A stretch of DNA of 64,000 nt from Agrypnia vestita. Its lineage: Eukaryota; Arthropoda; Insecta; Trichoptera; Phryganeidae. How positions within the stretch are numbered: the first letter of the stretch is position 1; every line of letters starts with the position of its first letter. Shown piece after piece: positions 10,749 to 22,959 of the stretch. The stretch spans positions 186,001 to 250,000 of the forward strand of contig JADDOH010002000.1 in the NCBI GenBank assembly GCA_016648135.1, given 5' to 3'. The position numbers and the translations under genes are program-made. A model generated the notes under the pieces. That model was not told where the DNA came from. It made no database searches and saw only the letters and a program-made list of their open reading frames with translations.

Positions 10749-11078
10749 GCTCGTATTCTGAATTGCGAAGGCCATTCTCTGAAATAAGCAATATCGCTAT
10801 TATTTATATCTTAACAGTTATTGTATAACATTGTAATTCTGACAATTTTGAATTTTTAAATTTGACAGTTTAAAAATTAATAAATTCAATCGATCAGAAA
10901 ACTCATTCATAATTGTGAATAACTCGACGTTTGTTCACGTTTTAGAGCTTTCTGATTGATTGAAGTCATTCATTTCAATTTTCCTGTGAAACTTAAAATG
11001 TCTAAATTGGCGGCATTACAACGTTATACAGTCAAGATGCAGAAATACTAATATTACTTATTTCAGAATACGGCCGAA
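10749..11078. mobile_element. Miniature inverted-repeat element, family B copy 1
   Basis: Palindromic element of about 330 bp with cgtattctgaa at the left and ttcagaatacggcc at the right. The core has ttcaatcgatcagaaaactcatt and its partner gagctttctgattgattga. Related to copies at 32,966-33,222 and 62,106-62,375. Confidence 0.7.
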
Positions 11079-11079
11079 T

Positions 11080-12085
11080 GGAGTGTGGAGTGTGATTCAA
11101 ATAGAAAAGTGATGCTTTTACATACCAAAATTACAAAACATTGTTTTCCGGTGATGGTATTTTCACCAGTGACACAATAACCGTTATTTGAGATTTTTGT
11201 ATGATTCAAAATTAAATCCTTAAAAAAGCCACCTGTGAAATCATTAAAAAAAAATTTACACATAAATTAATACCACTGCCGTCTGCTGTAAGACCACTTA
11301 CTTACTCACAAAGTCAAAATGTTCATCGTTGCGGTTGGAATTTGTCTTTTTTGGAGTGGTGTCAGTTTTGTTGGTTCAAATTATTAATTTTTAGTAACAT
11401 GTTTCAAAATGCTCTTTCAACATCAAAAAATCAACTAACAGTTACCCCTAAGGTAGGCAGAGAGGACACCCTTTTGTTGCACCACTTTTGCCTTGTTTGT
11501 TTAGCCAGTCGTCTTATATTAGGTTTATCTGATTATGCCAGACCTTTCGTAGACGCTCTTTGTTCCTACTGCCTTCAACTCTTGCCCCGTGTATTTCCTC
11601 TACCATCTTCCCCTCTCTCGGATCCTTTCTTTATCTTGCTGACACAATTTTAATATTTTGTTCCTATGTTTCTATAATACCTTTACCCTTGCTACGCATG
11701 TGGTCAAAACTTTTTATACATTCTGTAATCTAGCAGTTGACACTTTATCAACTGCTAGGATGTGCAAATTGTTGAAAGAATCGCACACCAAGTCCGACCG
11801 GAGAAGGTCTTTCATCAAACATCATTGCACACGCGCCTCACCAGGTGGCAAGATAATTCCATCAACTCCGAGCTTGCATTATTCTAATAAAGAAAATCAA
11901 ACAAAGGGACATCAAAACCATAGCAAACGCACAATGAAAAAATGAAGATGTTAAAAACCAAAAATGGTACAAAACATGAAATAGGAACAATGACAAGTCT
12001 AAAATGCTAAAATGTGTCAGTCAGAAAAATTAAATATTATAAATTCAATAGTAAAAATTTTTTAATTAACTTCAAAAGCAATTTT
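11080..12085 (+). other. Intron of gene b: AT-rich with a repeated LINE-tail-like segment
   Basis: 11,450-11,640 (aggtaggcagagaggacaccc ... cagacctttcgtagacgctc) resembles 51,550-51,730 and 53,855-54,020. These look like 3' tails of one retroelement family. The open frames at 11,342-11,945 fall in this repeat and I do not take them as genes. Confidence 0.35.
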
Positions 12086-12089
12086 TAAA

Positions 12090-12440
12090 AGTTGAAGTTT
12101 AAAAACAAAAGCTCAATAGCAAAAATCTCCAAAAATAAGCTCGGTAGCAAATATTTCAAATAAAGTTCAGTAGCAAATTTATTCAAAGGTGAGTAATTAA
12201 ACCTCAGTAGCAAAATTTACAAAAAAAGCTCGGTGGCAAGAATTTGCAAAAAATAAATTAAATAAATAAAAGTTGAATAGCAAAAATTTACATGAAAAGC
12301 TCAATAGCATAAGTTCATAACAAAAAGCTTAATATAAAAATGTGTTGTAAAATCTGTCTACATACCGAAAGGTCAGTGGCAAATGGTGAGTAGAAAATTT
12401 TCATTAGCAAAAATTCACAAAAAATTGTTCACTAACAAAA
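12090..12440. repeat. Degenerate tandem repeat
   Basis: The word agctcrgtagcaaaaattt recurs about ten times at intervals of roughly 25-40 bp, with much divergence. An old minisatellite. Confidence 0.65.
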
Positions 12441-12829
12441 TATAATTCTAAAGTGGACCCAACATACGGTGCAAACGGGTAGAGATCGGTCGGAAGCAAT
12501 GTACTTGAATTAAATACTAAAATACATTAATAATGCAGTTAAATATTCAACACTTTTATTGTTTTATTATTATTGTATTGCGTATTTAAAATACAGCACC
12601 AGAAAACAAACAGTGAATTGTGTAGCAAAATACCGCCTGCCATAGGTGACATCTACTGCAGCCCGTGCAACTAATATTAATTGTTATCCAAATTCTATCA
12701 GATACGCCATTTGTCTATAATATTGCTACAGCAGTTCTCCTGTCATGTGAAATGTTGTAACGCTGGATTAGACCAATGAAGACAGAAACTGTCTGAAGGT
12801 GCGTGAAACTCAGCATGCGAGTGTTGCAG

Positions 12830-12940
12830 GAAATGGCCCTCCTCATCATGGTGATGGTGGGCTGCTGGGTCACCACTCCCATCTACGTCCTCTCCCATAT
12901 GTCAGAGTACACCAAGGACGCCAAGAGGGATCACGTCTGA
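12830..12940 (+). CDS. COX8-like gene b, exon 2 (membrane helix)
   Basis: Follows an acceptor GTTGCAG ending at 12,829. Encodes EMALLIMVMVGCWVTTPIYV, then LSHMSEYTKDAKRDHV and TGA at 12,938-12,940. It aligns position by position with the exon at 9,584 (EM, GCW/SCW, TP-Y, L, Y) and its PIYVLSHMSEY is closer to the mammalian COX8 end (GWILSHLETY). It begins in phase 0 and so can join either phase-0 first exon: the one at 1,569-1,688 (giving ...RVAKE-EMALL) or the one at 7,128-7,253. I prefer the first because each gene then has one exon of each type. A highly charged tail distinguishes it from gene a. No AATAAA is seen close downstream. Confidence 0.65.
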   Translation, partial: EMALLIMVMVGCWVTTPIYVLSHMSEYTKDAKRDHV

Positions 12941-13225
12941 CCGCCGCGGTAGGTACGAGACCATTTGGCCTCAACCTTTGGTTTTGGATGTTATAAGTTT
13001 ATTAATATTCACCCTTCAATAACACCCACTACTGAATCACTTTTTTAATAGCAGAATTGATTGAGTAGGTTTTCAGCATTTTTAAATGTTGAAAAATGTC
13101 TACAAAACTACTGTAAGAACTTCACTGTATCCCATCTCGAAGCCATCACCAGGGAAGATGCAATGGAAAGACTTGATGTGATTTTTGTTTTTTATTGTAC
13201 CTACTGATGATTGGGAAACGATTAC

Positions 13226-14030
13226 AGTAAAACCTCGTTAATTCGAAATACAAGGGACCCAAAAAAAAAACATTTCGAATTACGCGGTACCCCGTTAATT
13301 CGAAATTCAAGGCACAAAATAAATCTTAACTCGCAATACAATTGCTAAATTCGCCAAAAATCGTAAAACTCGTGAAAACTGTCATTAATTTAGTGAAAAA
13401 CGTCTGTATTTTTGCATATTTCACGAAATCATTTTAGAAACGCAATATTTATTTTGTTAATATGAAGACTGCGACATTTATATTACTAAAGTAGGTACAT
13501 ATTTGTTGTTCTCACTTGCGAAAAATTGAAATATTTTTTTCAATTCTGTTAAATTTAAAAAAAAAAATTGAATTTTGTGAACTAAAATGTTATGCCACAA
13601 AGGACTAAAATTATTTTGAAAAATCAAAAAAAGTGATGCGTTTGCGAAAATTGCCAAAAATCGTAAAATTCATGAAAAAAAGGATTAATTTCATAAGAAA
13701 CTCTGTATTTTTGCATATTTCATGAAATCATTTCGAAAATACAATATTTATTATGCTAATACAAAGAAGTATTACAAAGAAATTGACATATCTGATCTCA
13801 CTTGCAAAAAAATCTAAATATTTTTTCTCAAATTTGAAAAAAAAAATTGAATTATGTGAACTAAAATGTATTGATTTACGGCGCAAGGGGCTAAAAATTA
13901 TTTTGAATTACGAATAACCGGGGTTTTCGAATTATCGAGGTTAATCTACTGTGAAATTAGCATTTTGGGACTTGCAGGTTTTAAAAATTTCGAATTATCG
14001 GGGTTCGAATGAATAGGGTTTTACTGTACA
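13226..14030. mobile_element. Tigger/pogo-type non-autonomous element
   Basis: Left end acagtaaaacctcgttaattcg and right end cgaatgaatagggttttactgta are inverted. Inside, strings of cgaattatcgaggtt and aattcgaaat recur. No transposase frame. A related, truncated copy is at 36,904-37,665. Confidence 0.7.
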
Positions 14031-14034
14031 TATT

Positions 14035-16555
14035 TGTAATTCAGTGAAAAATCACTGGTATACTAGAAAATAAACCTCCAACAATTAAATTTCAATTATT
14101 GTTACAATCAAATACATTATTGCCTCTATTCTTGCTGTAATTTCCTTGTACATATAAAATAAATGGAACATAATTCTTTATGTACGTCTAAAGTTTTTAT
14201 AAGAAATGTTGACGGTCTGTCAAATGTCTACATTTCTATCATTATTAAAATATCAACATTAATTTAATATTTAGACACTTTAGATGAATGAGTGTGAAAC
14301 TGATATTGTGTAAAAAAATAGGTGGTAGGTTTCATTGTACAAAAATCAATCTAGGAGTATTATGTAGTTGAAAATCAAAACCTGCCTAACTCCTAACTTC
14401 AAAAAGAATGTTTCACAATAATAGTCTTAATATTCTCTGCGTAATCGTTTGCGTGAAAGCACTTTCCCCAATATGTATATTAATAAATTTATAACTTAAA
14501 TATAACGAGCAACAACTTAAGATTGACACTTGATATGATATTTAAAATGTAGAAATGCGCTTAGATAATTTATTGACATTGAAATCTAAATGTATACACG
14601 CACATGGTGTACTGCATGTTCTATACCAAATTACAGCTTCTCTCTTTTTGGACTAAAATTCCTGGTTGCTGCGATTGATTTTTTGTGAGTTCCTTACATG
14701 ACTTTGTAACGAACCTTGCAAGCGATCAAATATTGTTGAAACTTTATAACTCATTGTAAGGTGCATCATTCGTTATAAAATGATTTCCAAGTATATTAGC
14801 CGGTTACAGGTCTTCCAGGATTGCATTCATAGTCATCGGACCTCCTTCTTCGCCACTATCTCCCTTGGAACTAACATGCTCCTCTAAAACAATCTCGTGT
14901 TTGAAAACAAAATTTTGTCTCCTAATTTTTTGCTAATGTTATATCAAAATTGTTTAAAAACAGAATCAAGTACATATACTTATTTTATCTAATTAATATT
15001 CATAAAATTGGCAATGCAAACTGATGAAAATATACACGTTTAATATAATTGTTTAACTCATCCCTAATTGGCGGTAGAAAGTACAGTCGAGAAAAGGTAG
15101 CCAACTAGATGAACGGATCCAGTGAATACTGCGGTGCGGAGAAATCAGACCTCATTTCCACTACTATCATTCACTATTGATTGCAGCTATTTATTTATAA
15201 ATATTTTAACAATTGTTTCGATGTTTCAGATTCGCAAGAGACTGGACTTGGAAACAGATTATTCTTATTCCTATGTTATTTGGCCTTATATTAAAATAAA
15301 TTGTTTACATAGTTGAAGACCAACACATATTTCATTTCGTTTAACTTACAAATTGGAAAACTCTAAATATCCGCACTTTGATTGTAAATATGACATCTCT
15401 AGATGAATCCGCATTATGGTGTGTCCGGCTCTGTCGCTGCACTCGTTCCAGAGAGTTGAAGGTGAGAATTGGTTGTTTGATTAACGATAAAAGCAAAAAC
15501 TAAGAAAAAAATTCTGGGAAAATGCAAAATCTACTCATCTTAATTAACTTTTACTTTTATCACTGTAGTTACAATTTCTTAAAGTTTTTGGAAGTTCTAA
15601 AGTTGACAAAAAATGGCAAACTTAGTTGAGATGTTCAAAAGAATTAACTCAAAATTTTATAAGATCTACCAGAGTTATAATTTCTACAAAATCCGTGTTG
15701 ATTTTAGAAAATCCATGTTGTAGAAAAATAACATTTTGGACTCCTTGGAAAGCCTTGGCCACAAAGATTCAATACACCAATGTTCTTCCTACCCAATTTA
15801 GCAATGCAACAATATATTTAATATATTTATGGGAAACTAACCGAACAGGTAACATACGGGTATCAAATAATTTCTTTAAAATTGATGTGTTAACGGCATT
15901 AATCGTCAGAGTATTGTCTCCCCAAGATCAGTTACAAATATATTCATTTTGTGAATGCCAGCCAAGTGGGTTTATACCCTTCTCAAGAATCTGGGACTGA
16001 ATAGGATTCTTGGAAAAAATGACAAAAGCGGCAAATACCGGATCATACCGTATCTCATGGGCCCGGATTTGGGGACTCTCCGTAGTTTTGATTTTGGACA
16101 CTTTACAAGATGAAATAAAAAAACAAACATGTAATATATTTTATGTAGAAATTTTTTATTATCACAGCAATATATTCATGTTTCACGATTAATATTTATC
16201 CTATACACCGTACAGTTCAGACAGGGAATGGTGTACAGTAATACAAATATATATCTAATACAAATTATATTTTCATACAAACGCTAGACATGGTCAAAGA
16301 TTTGCTATTCTAGCAATAATTGTGTAATTCTTTCAATAAAAATGTTCAAAGTGTGCAGAAACTCAATCCATTAAACAGAAAATAAAGAATCTATCAGAAT
16401 ACGGAAGCAACTAAAGACCAACTTAATATATAGTCAACATGATAGAATATGCAATGACCACATTGGTCTTAGGACGGATAATCGTCAGACAAACACGACA
16501 AATATGCGGCAGCAAATAAGGATGGACAGAGAAAAGTGGAAGACACTCAGAGAGG
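14035..16555. other. Intergenic, AT-rich, no supported gene
   Basis: Open frames at 15,122-15,316 and 15,626-16,000 have no recognisable domain and codon use like the background. At 16,440-16,555 the plus strand recalls the extreme 3' coding end of a LINE (DREKWKTLREAF). Confidence 0.35.
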
Positions 16556-16561
16556 CCTTCA

Positions 16562-16603
16562 TCCAGCAATGATAATGATAATCTTATCATTATCATTGCT
16601 GGA
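16562..16603. repeat. Near-perfect 42-bp palindrome
   Basis: Arms of 20 bp (tccagcaatgataatgataa and its complement) around a 2-nt centre tc. Confidence 0.95.
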
Positions 16604-16604
16604 A

Positions 16605-16646
16605 TATAAATTCTATAATGATAATCTTAACATTATAGAATTTATA
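16605..16646. repeat. Second hairpin directly after the palindrome
   Basis: Perfect 16-bp arms (tataaattctataatg / cattatagaatttata) around a 10-nt loop that repeats ataatctta from the centre of the first palindrome. Confidence 0.9.
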
Positions 16647-17304
16647 ACACATTTTAAAAATGCATTTGTTGGTTGAAGACCCCCCTTCTGACCTGTGCCA
16701 TTGAATATATATCCAACTGCACGTAATCAAAGATTTTCCCAATACTCGGGGTGTTTTAGAATAATTTAGAAACAATTAGGAAATGGAGGAAGGCACGGGA
16801 ATATGCAAGAAGACTTGAGAAAAACATTTTTTATAAATTGCATTTTTTTTAACGGGCGATCAATTTATGTTGCACAGTTGTGAAGACCATAGAAAATGAA
16901 CTGCGAACATGTGCGATTAGCCACTGAAACACAGCGAATAAAGTGTACCTGAGACCAGTGGAATATTCTAGCGCAGAACTAGTGTGTATTATGGACTAGT
17001 ATTCCAGCTAAAGTGTGTAAAGTTCAACTGATTTTGGGTGTTAAATTTGAATCCGTGACAATATGTATTTTGAATACAAAAAAAAATATATTATCAACCA
17101 AAAACTCCTTGAACACAAATTGTTTATATCTTCTCTGAAACAGTTTGAGGTTTTGCACATATGGTTTCCATTCTTAAATCACTTAGAACACTCCTAGAAT
17201 TAGATACAGTTATAAAGGGTGTCTCATTTTACAGGATCCTTTTTTTCTTAACAGGTTACTACTGAGTAAACAACTGATTCCTAAGAGACGCGCACTTTTG
17301 CCAA

Positions 17305-17432
17305 ACTTCTATCAAAATGTGTTGCAATGTGTTGTTTACCAAATAAGTATAAATTCAAAATGTGTTGTTTACCAAATAAGTATAAATTCAAAATGTGTTG
17401 TTTACCAAATAAGTATAAATTTAAAAAATGCT
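17305..17432. repeat. 33-bp tandem repeat, three units
   Basis: The unit tgtgttgtttaccaaataag plus tataaattcaaaa is repeated with exact 33-bp spacing (aaataag at 17,341, 17,374 and 17,407). Confidence 0.9.
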
Positions 17433-17707
17433 CAATTTGAAATGCCTAATCTCCATGTATATTGATATTAGGAAATTGTTGCCTGAACATTTTTGACTCG
17501 TACTGTAAAGTATTGTGGACTGGCTCTGCTAAACCCTGATGATATGTTAGAATGGAATGCATTGATTATATTTGCCCCTGTTAAGCTTTGTAAGAAGCGA
17601 GTATTAATGAAGAACTTAAAATATTTGTTAACTGCCATTTTTTCTTAATGATAGTGGTTAGTACTGCCAATGGTATGGAAAAACATATTCTATGTAAGGA
17701 AGGCGCA

Positions 17708-18212
17708 TACAGGGGAATTGAAAAACATTAATAAGCTCACAGGACTATATTCCTGCTTTAATTATGAGTCGAAAATGTTCAAGCAACCGTGATCAATAGT
17801 TATGGAGATATGTGACTTCTAAGTTTGCATTTTTTTTCAATATTTCTGACTTATTTTTTCTAAAACGTCGGGACTATCATTACAGTATCTTATATCAAAT
17901 ATGAAAAATTCATTATCTTAAATTCAAGTCAAATAAAATAATAAAAACCTTTCTATTCCAATTGGAATTTCTGCAGGGTTTTTAGTTTTTATCATTTAAT
18001 TTAACTTGTATTGAAACAAACAAATTTATTCTCGTTACTCTAAGGATAGTACAATTTTTTGTAAAAAATAAGTCAGAAATATTGAAATAAATGCAAACTT
18101 TGGTATTACATAACTCCATAACTATTGATATTAGATCAAGGCTGCTTGAATCGTAATCAAGGCAGGCATATAGTCCTGCGAGGCTATTAATGTTTTCCAA
18201 ATAACCCTGTAT
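17708..18212. mobile_element. Palindromic miniature element, family C copy 1
   Basis: Ends tacaggggaattg and aaataaccctgtat. Long inverted arms contain aggactatattcctgc, caatagttatggagatatg and ttctgacttattttt. Open frames inside are artefacts of the palindrome. Confidence 0.75.
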
Positions 18213-18213
18213 A

Positions 18214-18515
18214 TGATAAGATTAATTTACGGTTAGTGATTGAACAATAAAGGACAATACGACTCACAAATGGTATTGGAATACAGATGTGAGTACAGTA
18301 CAGATGAACATTCAAACATTTCATTTTACCCTAAATAACATACACATTTAGTACAAAAAACAATATTAAAAATATATATAAACACAGCGACGCTTATTAT
18401 CCTAACATGTGCCGTTATCGCGAGACAAGGGCACGTCACGAAATCAAAAATACAATTTTACATGTTCAAACCTGCACGTACACTGTCCGCTCCTCCTCTG
18501 AGTGGAACAATTGAA
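18214..18515. other. Intergenic, nothing recognised
   Basis: No gene or element with clear ends. Confidence 0.4.
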
Positions 18516-18520
18516 CAATC

Positions 18521-18658
18521 CGGACATTAAAAGGACAGGTCTAGACGTCAAAAGGACAGGTCTAGACGTCAAAAGGACACGTCTGGACATCAAAAGGACA
18601 GATCCCCGTTAAAAGGACAGGCCTGGACGTCAAAAGGACAGATCCGGACGTTAAAAGA
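18521..18658. repeat. 21-bp tandem repeat, about 6.5 units
   Basis: The unit is near gacgtcaaaaggacaggtcta, with small changes between copies and one shortened copy. Confidence 0.9.
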
Positions 18659-19322
18659 AGCTACCATTTAAAAAGACACTCGAGATGTGACTGTAACTAT
18701 ATGCTAAAGTGACTATACTGTGACTGTATGCTAAAGATCTCTTGGGTGAGCCCAACTAATGAAGAGGTATTTAGATGCATAAATAAGTTGAGAGAACTAA
18801 TAAATACGAAATGAAGGAAAGCGGGATATTCCGGACGCATTCTTCGCAAGGCGGCAGAAGCCTAGGTACATTTGGTCCAATGAAAAAGGCCTACACGACA
18901 TCAGATCCAATGACATAAAACAATAAATAAATTCGCAATATGTTTTTTTTTTTTATGATAGCGATTTAAATAAATGAATGAATTGAAAATGGAAATCGGG
19001 ACTCGCCGCAAGACGTACGGGCGCGACGGAGAAGCTGGTGGCACGAGACAGATAAATATTGCACAGACGACAAATGTAATTTGTACAAAGACGGCTCACT
19101 AGCTACCTGAAGTAAAATAAAGCTGTTCCGAAAGGAAGATATTTACATTTTGTCTTAATATTATTGGAAATTATACATTTTTTATAATTATTGTGTGTAC
19201 AGAGCTTGTACAACGTATTTTACAGGTAGATTTCTGTCTAAATTTCCACCTGCCTAATTCAAATAGTACTTGTTGTAAGCATTAAAGGTGATAATTTTGC
19301 ATACCAACTTTTTTGGAAAGTG

Positions 19323-19910
19323 CTATATGAGGGGATTAGAAGCAATAGCGCCAGTATTGAAGGCCAGTATGCAGATTTTTAAATTGATATACTTTTGATA
19401 AAATGCTTCTAAAACGCACAAGCATGCCGTCAAAATCTTTATGGTACAAATTGTTCTGATAAACCACACTTTAAATTTATTGACATATTCTCTGGTGTGT
19501 GTTTTGTATGGTATCATATTTGTGATTATTTTTAGAGCGCTGTTTTTGCGTGAAAGACCCTTCAATGGCGCTTTACAGGCATCTGAAGGCACTTGAAGAA
19601 GTGAGTTTACAGCCTCTTTACGAAAGATTCTTGATTTTCCATGGATCGCAACACCGATTCCATACAGCCGCGTGTTTTTACGACCTTTCTGGCCGACGTT
19701 GCGGATCTCGTTGCAGGGTCCGTCGTCCGTGTCGAAAACAATACTAAACCACAACATCGACACCCGCAACAAGACATCAGCCCTGATGATGGACTCTGCA
19801 ATGCGATCTGAAATGTCGGCCAGAAATGTTAAGACATGGCATAAAACACAAACCAGAAAATTTTGAAGCCGTAAAAACCTAAGAACATTCTTTGCATATT
19901 CTGTGATCAC
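19323..19910. repeat. Retroelement-like segment with facing hammerhead-like units
   Basis: An inverted pair of related units, tgatgatggactctgcaatg...tgtcggccagaaatgt (plus, 19,784-19,832) and its diverged partner read on the minus strand at about 19,672-19,735 (gacgacggaccctgcaacg...cgtcggccagaaaggt). A minus-strand frame of 195 codons runs through the whole segment but has no recognised domain and spans both arms, so I treat it as accidental. Possibly the ends of two Penelope-like copies. Confidence 0.4.
19783..19820 (+). ncRNA. Degenerate hammerhead-ribozyme-like core
   Basis: CTGATGA at 19,783-19,789 and GAAA at 19,810-19,813 followed by TGTC. Stem II is imperfect. The mirrored unit nearby has the same order of words. 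Confidence 0.35.
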
Positions 19911-20674
19911 TCTTAGTACTGTGGCTGTTAATACATTTGTTATAAAAGAGTATTCTTATTGTATTTACTTTTCAGTCTTCGTCGCATTGAATCTTGTAAA
20001 CATTTGTTTTACCCGGATGCTATTATCCTCAAAACTCAAACGTCACTTTTATAATAATTTCAAACTGACAGACTTCACGGCCACGTACAATGTCTGATAA
20101 AATAACACACATCAGCTAAATAATTAATGATTTTATAAAATTAACGAATGATTATTGTATTGTCATCCAGAATATGTTTCTCTGCCAAATTTTCAAGAGA
20201 TTTTTGGTCAGGAAGTGGGTCAAATATTGATTACAAAATTTTACTGACAGACATGTGAAGCTAAATAAAAGAGTGTAAAGAATACTAACTTTGAATTTGC
20301 TTATATATTATTTTCTACTTGTATTTTTAAAATGTATAAAACCTCGAAGCATTGCGAACTATTTCTGGAACACCCTGCGCACACATGTTTAATTGGTACT
20401 TTTATCAAAATATATAATTTGCGCTTAAAAAATGTGACCGAGATATTTCCGCATCGGAGCAAGAATCGGAATGTAAAGAGACCGACAAATAATCGGCAAG
20501 ACGCGCTCGGTGCAATACCGCAACCGAGACTGTATACTAGACTAGTTTCCTAAAAATAGTGTTAAGTGCGTGAATGTGGACAGTCTGGAACAAGCGACAC
20601 GTATTAAGATTCGACGGATGGATAAGACTTGGAATATTTACTTTTGTGTGGAAATTTTTATACTGATCACGAAG

Positions 20675-21335
20675 ATAATTGAAGGCGTCCCTATAAAAAA
20701 GGTCTATATGCAAAAACAAAAAAATATTTGGGAGAGGAAAAACACTCGGTGAAATAGATAACCAGATTTTTTTTATTAGCCTTGCCAACAATTAATTTTA
20801 CATTTTTGTTTGTTTATTTGTGTTAGCAATCCCAGTGGCATTGTCAAACTATCGTCATATTGGTCACTACCAGATGAACACGGATAAATATCAGGGGCGT
20901 GCAGTGAGAACAATAAGTGTGACTTTTATTTAACCATGTATTTGGGAAAAAAAGTTGAAATTAAATATTGAACTATTAATATCTGAATAATATGTTAATT
21001 AATGTGATAGGAATATTACGAAATGTAGATTTACATTCAAATCAATACAAAAAAAAATTCAAAAACAAATTTAAAAAAAAAAAAAACAAAAAAAAAATTA
21101 AAAAAAAAAACAAACAGTTTAGGTAAAAGTCTTGTTCTTACTGCACGCCCCTAATAAATCTTTTTCCATGCTGCCCAACTTTTGAGGTGGAATTTGGGCG
21201 AGATTGAGTTGAAGTCGTGAAAAATAAAATACCGCACCCAATGCACACTGCTATATAAACCATTTTAAAACGATAAAATCACTTGGTGACCTGGTTTACT
21301 ATATAGACCCTTTTTAAAGGGACGCCTTCAATTAT
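20675..21335. mobile_element. Inverted-repeat element with another one nested inside
   Basis: Outer ends ataattgaaggcgtccctat and agggacgccttcaattat are inverted. The interior holds a second element at 20,893-21,152. Confidence 0.7.
20893..21152. mobile_element. Nested miniature element (hAT-type ends)
   Basis: Ends aggggcgtgcagtgagaaca and tgttcttactgcacgcccct are inverted. The interior is very A-rich (21,045-21,118). Similar end sequences stand alone at about 36,489-36,506 and 38,310-38,330. Confidence 0.75.
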
Positions 21336-21339
21336 TTAT

Positions 21340-22475
21340 TAGCTGTCGATTAGTATTAATAGGGGAACAAAAAGAAATTTTTAATTACAAGTAAATTGCT
21401 TACTCATGGCACTTCATGAATGTGTTGCATACCTATACATGTGATTGTACGAGTGAACGATATATGTGCGAGAAATAGACAAAATCACATGACCGCTTCA
21501 CGCTGGACAGTGATGCAACAAAACACTTGACGTTAATAACAAACAATTAAAAAAAATTAATTATGTATTTGAATTTTAGCAATTGGTGACAAAATAGACT
21601 CATTTGACTAAATATTTTTTTTCATAAACGATAATTCACCAAAAATACTATTGTTTGTATTTATATTTCTTTCTTTTCCCTAAATAAAGACAAGTGAATG
21701 ATTAAATTAAATTAAAACATGAATAAATTAGTGAAATCGGTTCTAAACTTAAAAACATAGCTATTCATAGCCAGGCTTGTGAAATTGTTTTACATGCATG
21801 CGAGTTTATGAAAAAAAAGTGTAGGAATACGGCCACGTGTTACTTCATCTGAGGAACGTGTTTCTAAAGCTGCCGGTGTGGCTCTTTGTACAGTAAAACG
21901 TATCTTACAAGAAATGAATATGTTAAAAGATACAGCAGGGCCAAGTACATTTTTTTCTCTGGAAAAGAATGAAACAAGAAAAGAACAAGAATCTAACACG
22001 ACTTTTTTAAAGCTGCTGTTGGCGTATTATTGAAATTATTTCATTCCCTATTCACAAAATAAGCTTTAAATATACTATTTATAATTATGAAAAAAAAGAT
22101 ACTCGCAAAACTGTACTTGCAGTAGATTCATCAGCGAGTGCCACGAGCAAAAAATCGAATTTGAGTTACGTTCGTCTCATAGTCTGAAAATACGAAGCAA
22201 ATTGGAAAACTTAAACCAAAATCGAATTTTCGGAGATATAATATACATATGTATACCGTCGATATTCAAGTCGAAATTTGACTGACGTATAGTCACACAG
22301 TTTAAAATAAACTATCTAATAAGACAGTTCGATATTGCTATTTGTGATGCAAAGTAATCGGTGTAAAGACGACCACTTTACACGTTGTGCAAAGATCTCG
22401 TGCGACAAACGAATACATATTTTTTAAATACTACAAAATTAAAGGGTCAAAAGGACAAATTATTGTTAATTTGGT
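21340..22475. other. Intergenic, nothing recognised
   Basis: AT-rich. No supported gene. Confidence 0.4.
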
Positions 22476-22479
22476 GAAC

Positions 22480-22920
22480 TCGTATCTTAAACATACGTTA
22501 AAAGCATGTTATTTGTGTGACACAATGAAGTATTAACATAATAATCTATAGTAAATAATAATCTATATAAAAGTGTACTGTTAATGTGATAATCTGTGAA
22601 AAAGCATATAATGAATGTAAAACAAATTATTCAGAGGGGTAAACAGATAAAAATGTATCATAATTAGTAACACAAAACAGTAACCACCGGGATGCTGACC
22701 AGAGCAATCTGCTTCCAGGTTGAATTATCAAATAATGTTCTAAAATTGCAACTTCACAATCAAAGTGTGTTGTTTAAAAAAATATATAATTAATGTGCTA
22801 ATCTGTAGAAAAGTGTATTATTAATGTGATAAATCATAGAAAAGTGGGTTATTAACATAATAAAATTATCAAAAGTGCATTATTAATGTGAACTAAAGTG
22901 TATTCAAAATACAGCAAATC
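22480..22920. repeat. Degenerate tandem repeat
   Basis: Words like aaaagtgtattattaatgtg and gataatctgtagaaaagtg recur about eight times. Confidence 0.6.
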
Positions 22921-22959
22921 AAAAAAACATACAAAAATCAAACTTACAAACATAATAAG

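Noticed and set aside
12799..12996. A 65-codon gene starting at 12,799
   Set aside because: It is a different frame over COX8-like exon 2b, which has the acceptor and the paralogue.
15626..16000. A 124-codon plus-strand gene
   Set aside because: No recognisable domain and AT-rich codons like the background; no splice context.
19323..19910. A 195-codon gene on the minus strand
   Set aside because: No domain, no codon bias, and it runs through two facing repeat units.
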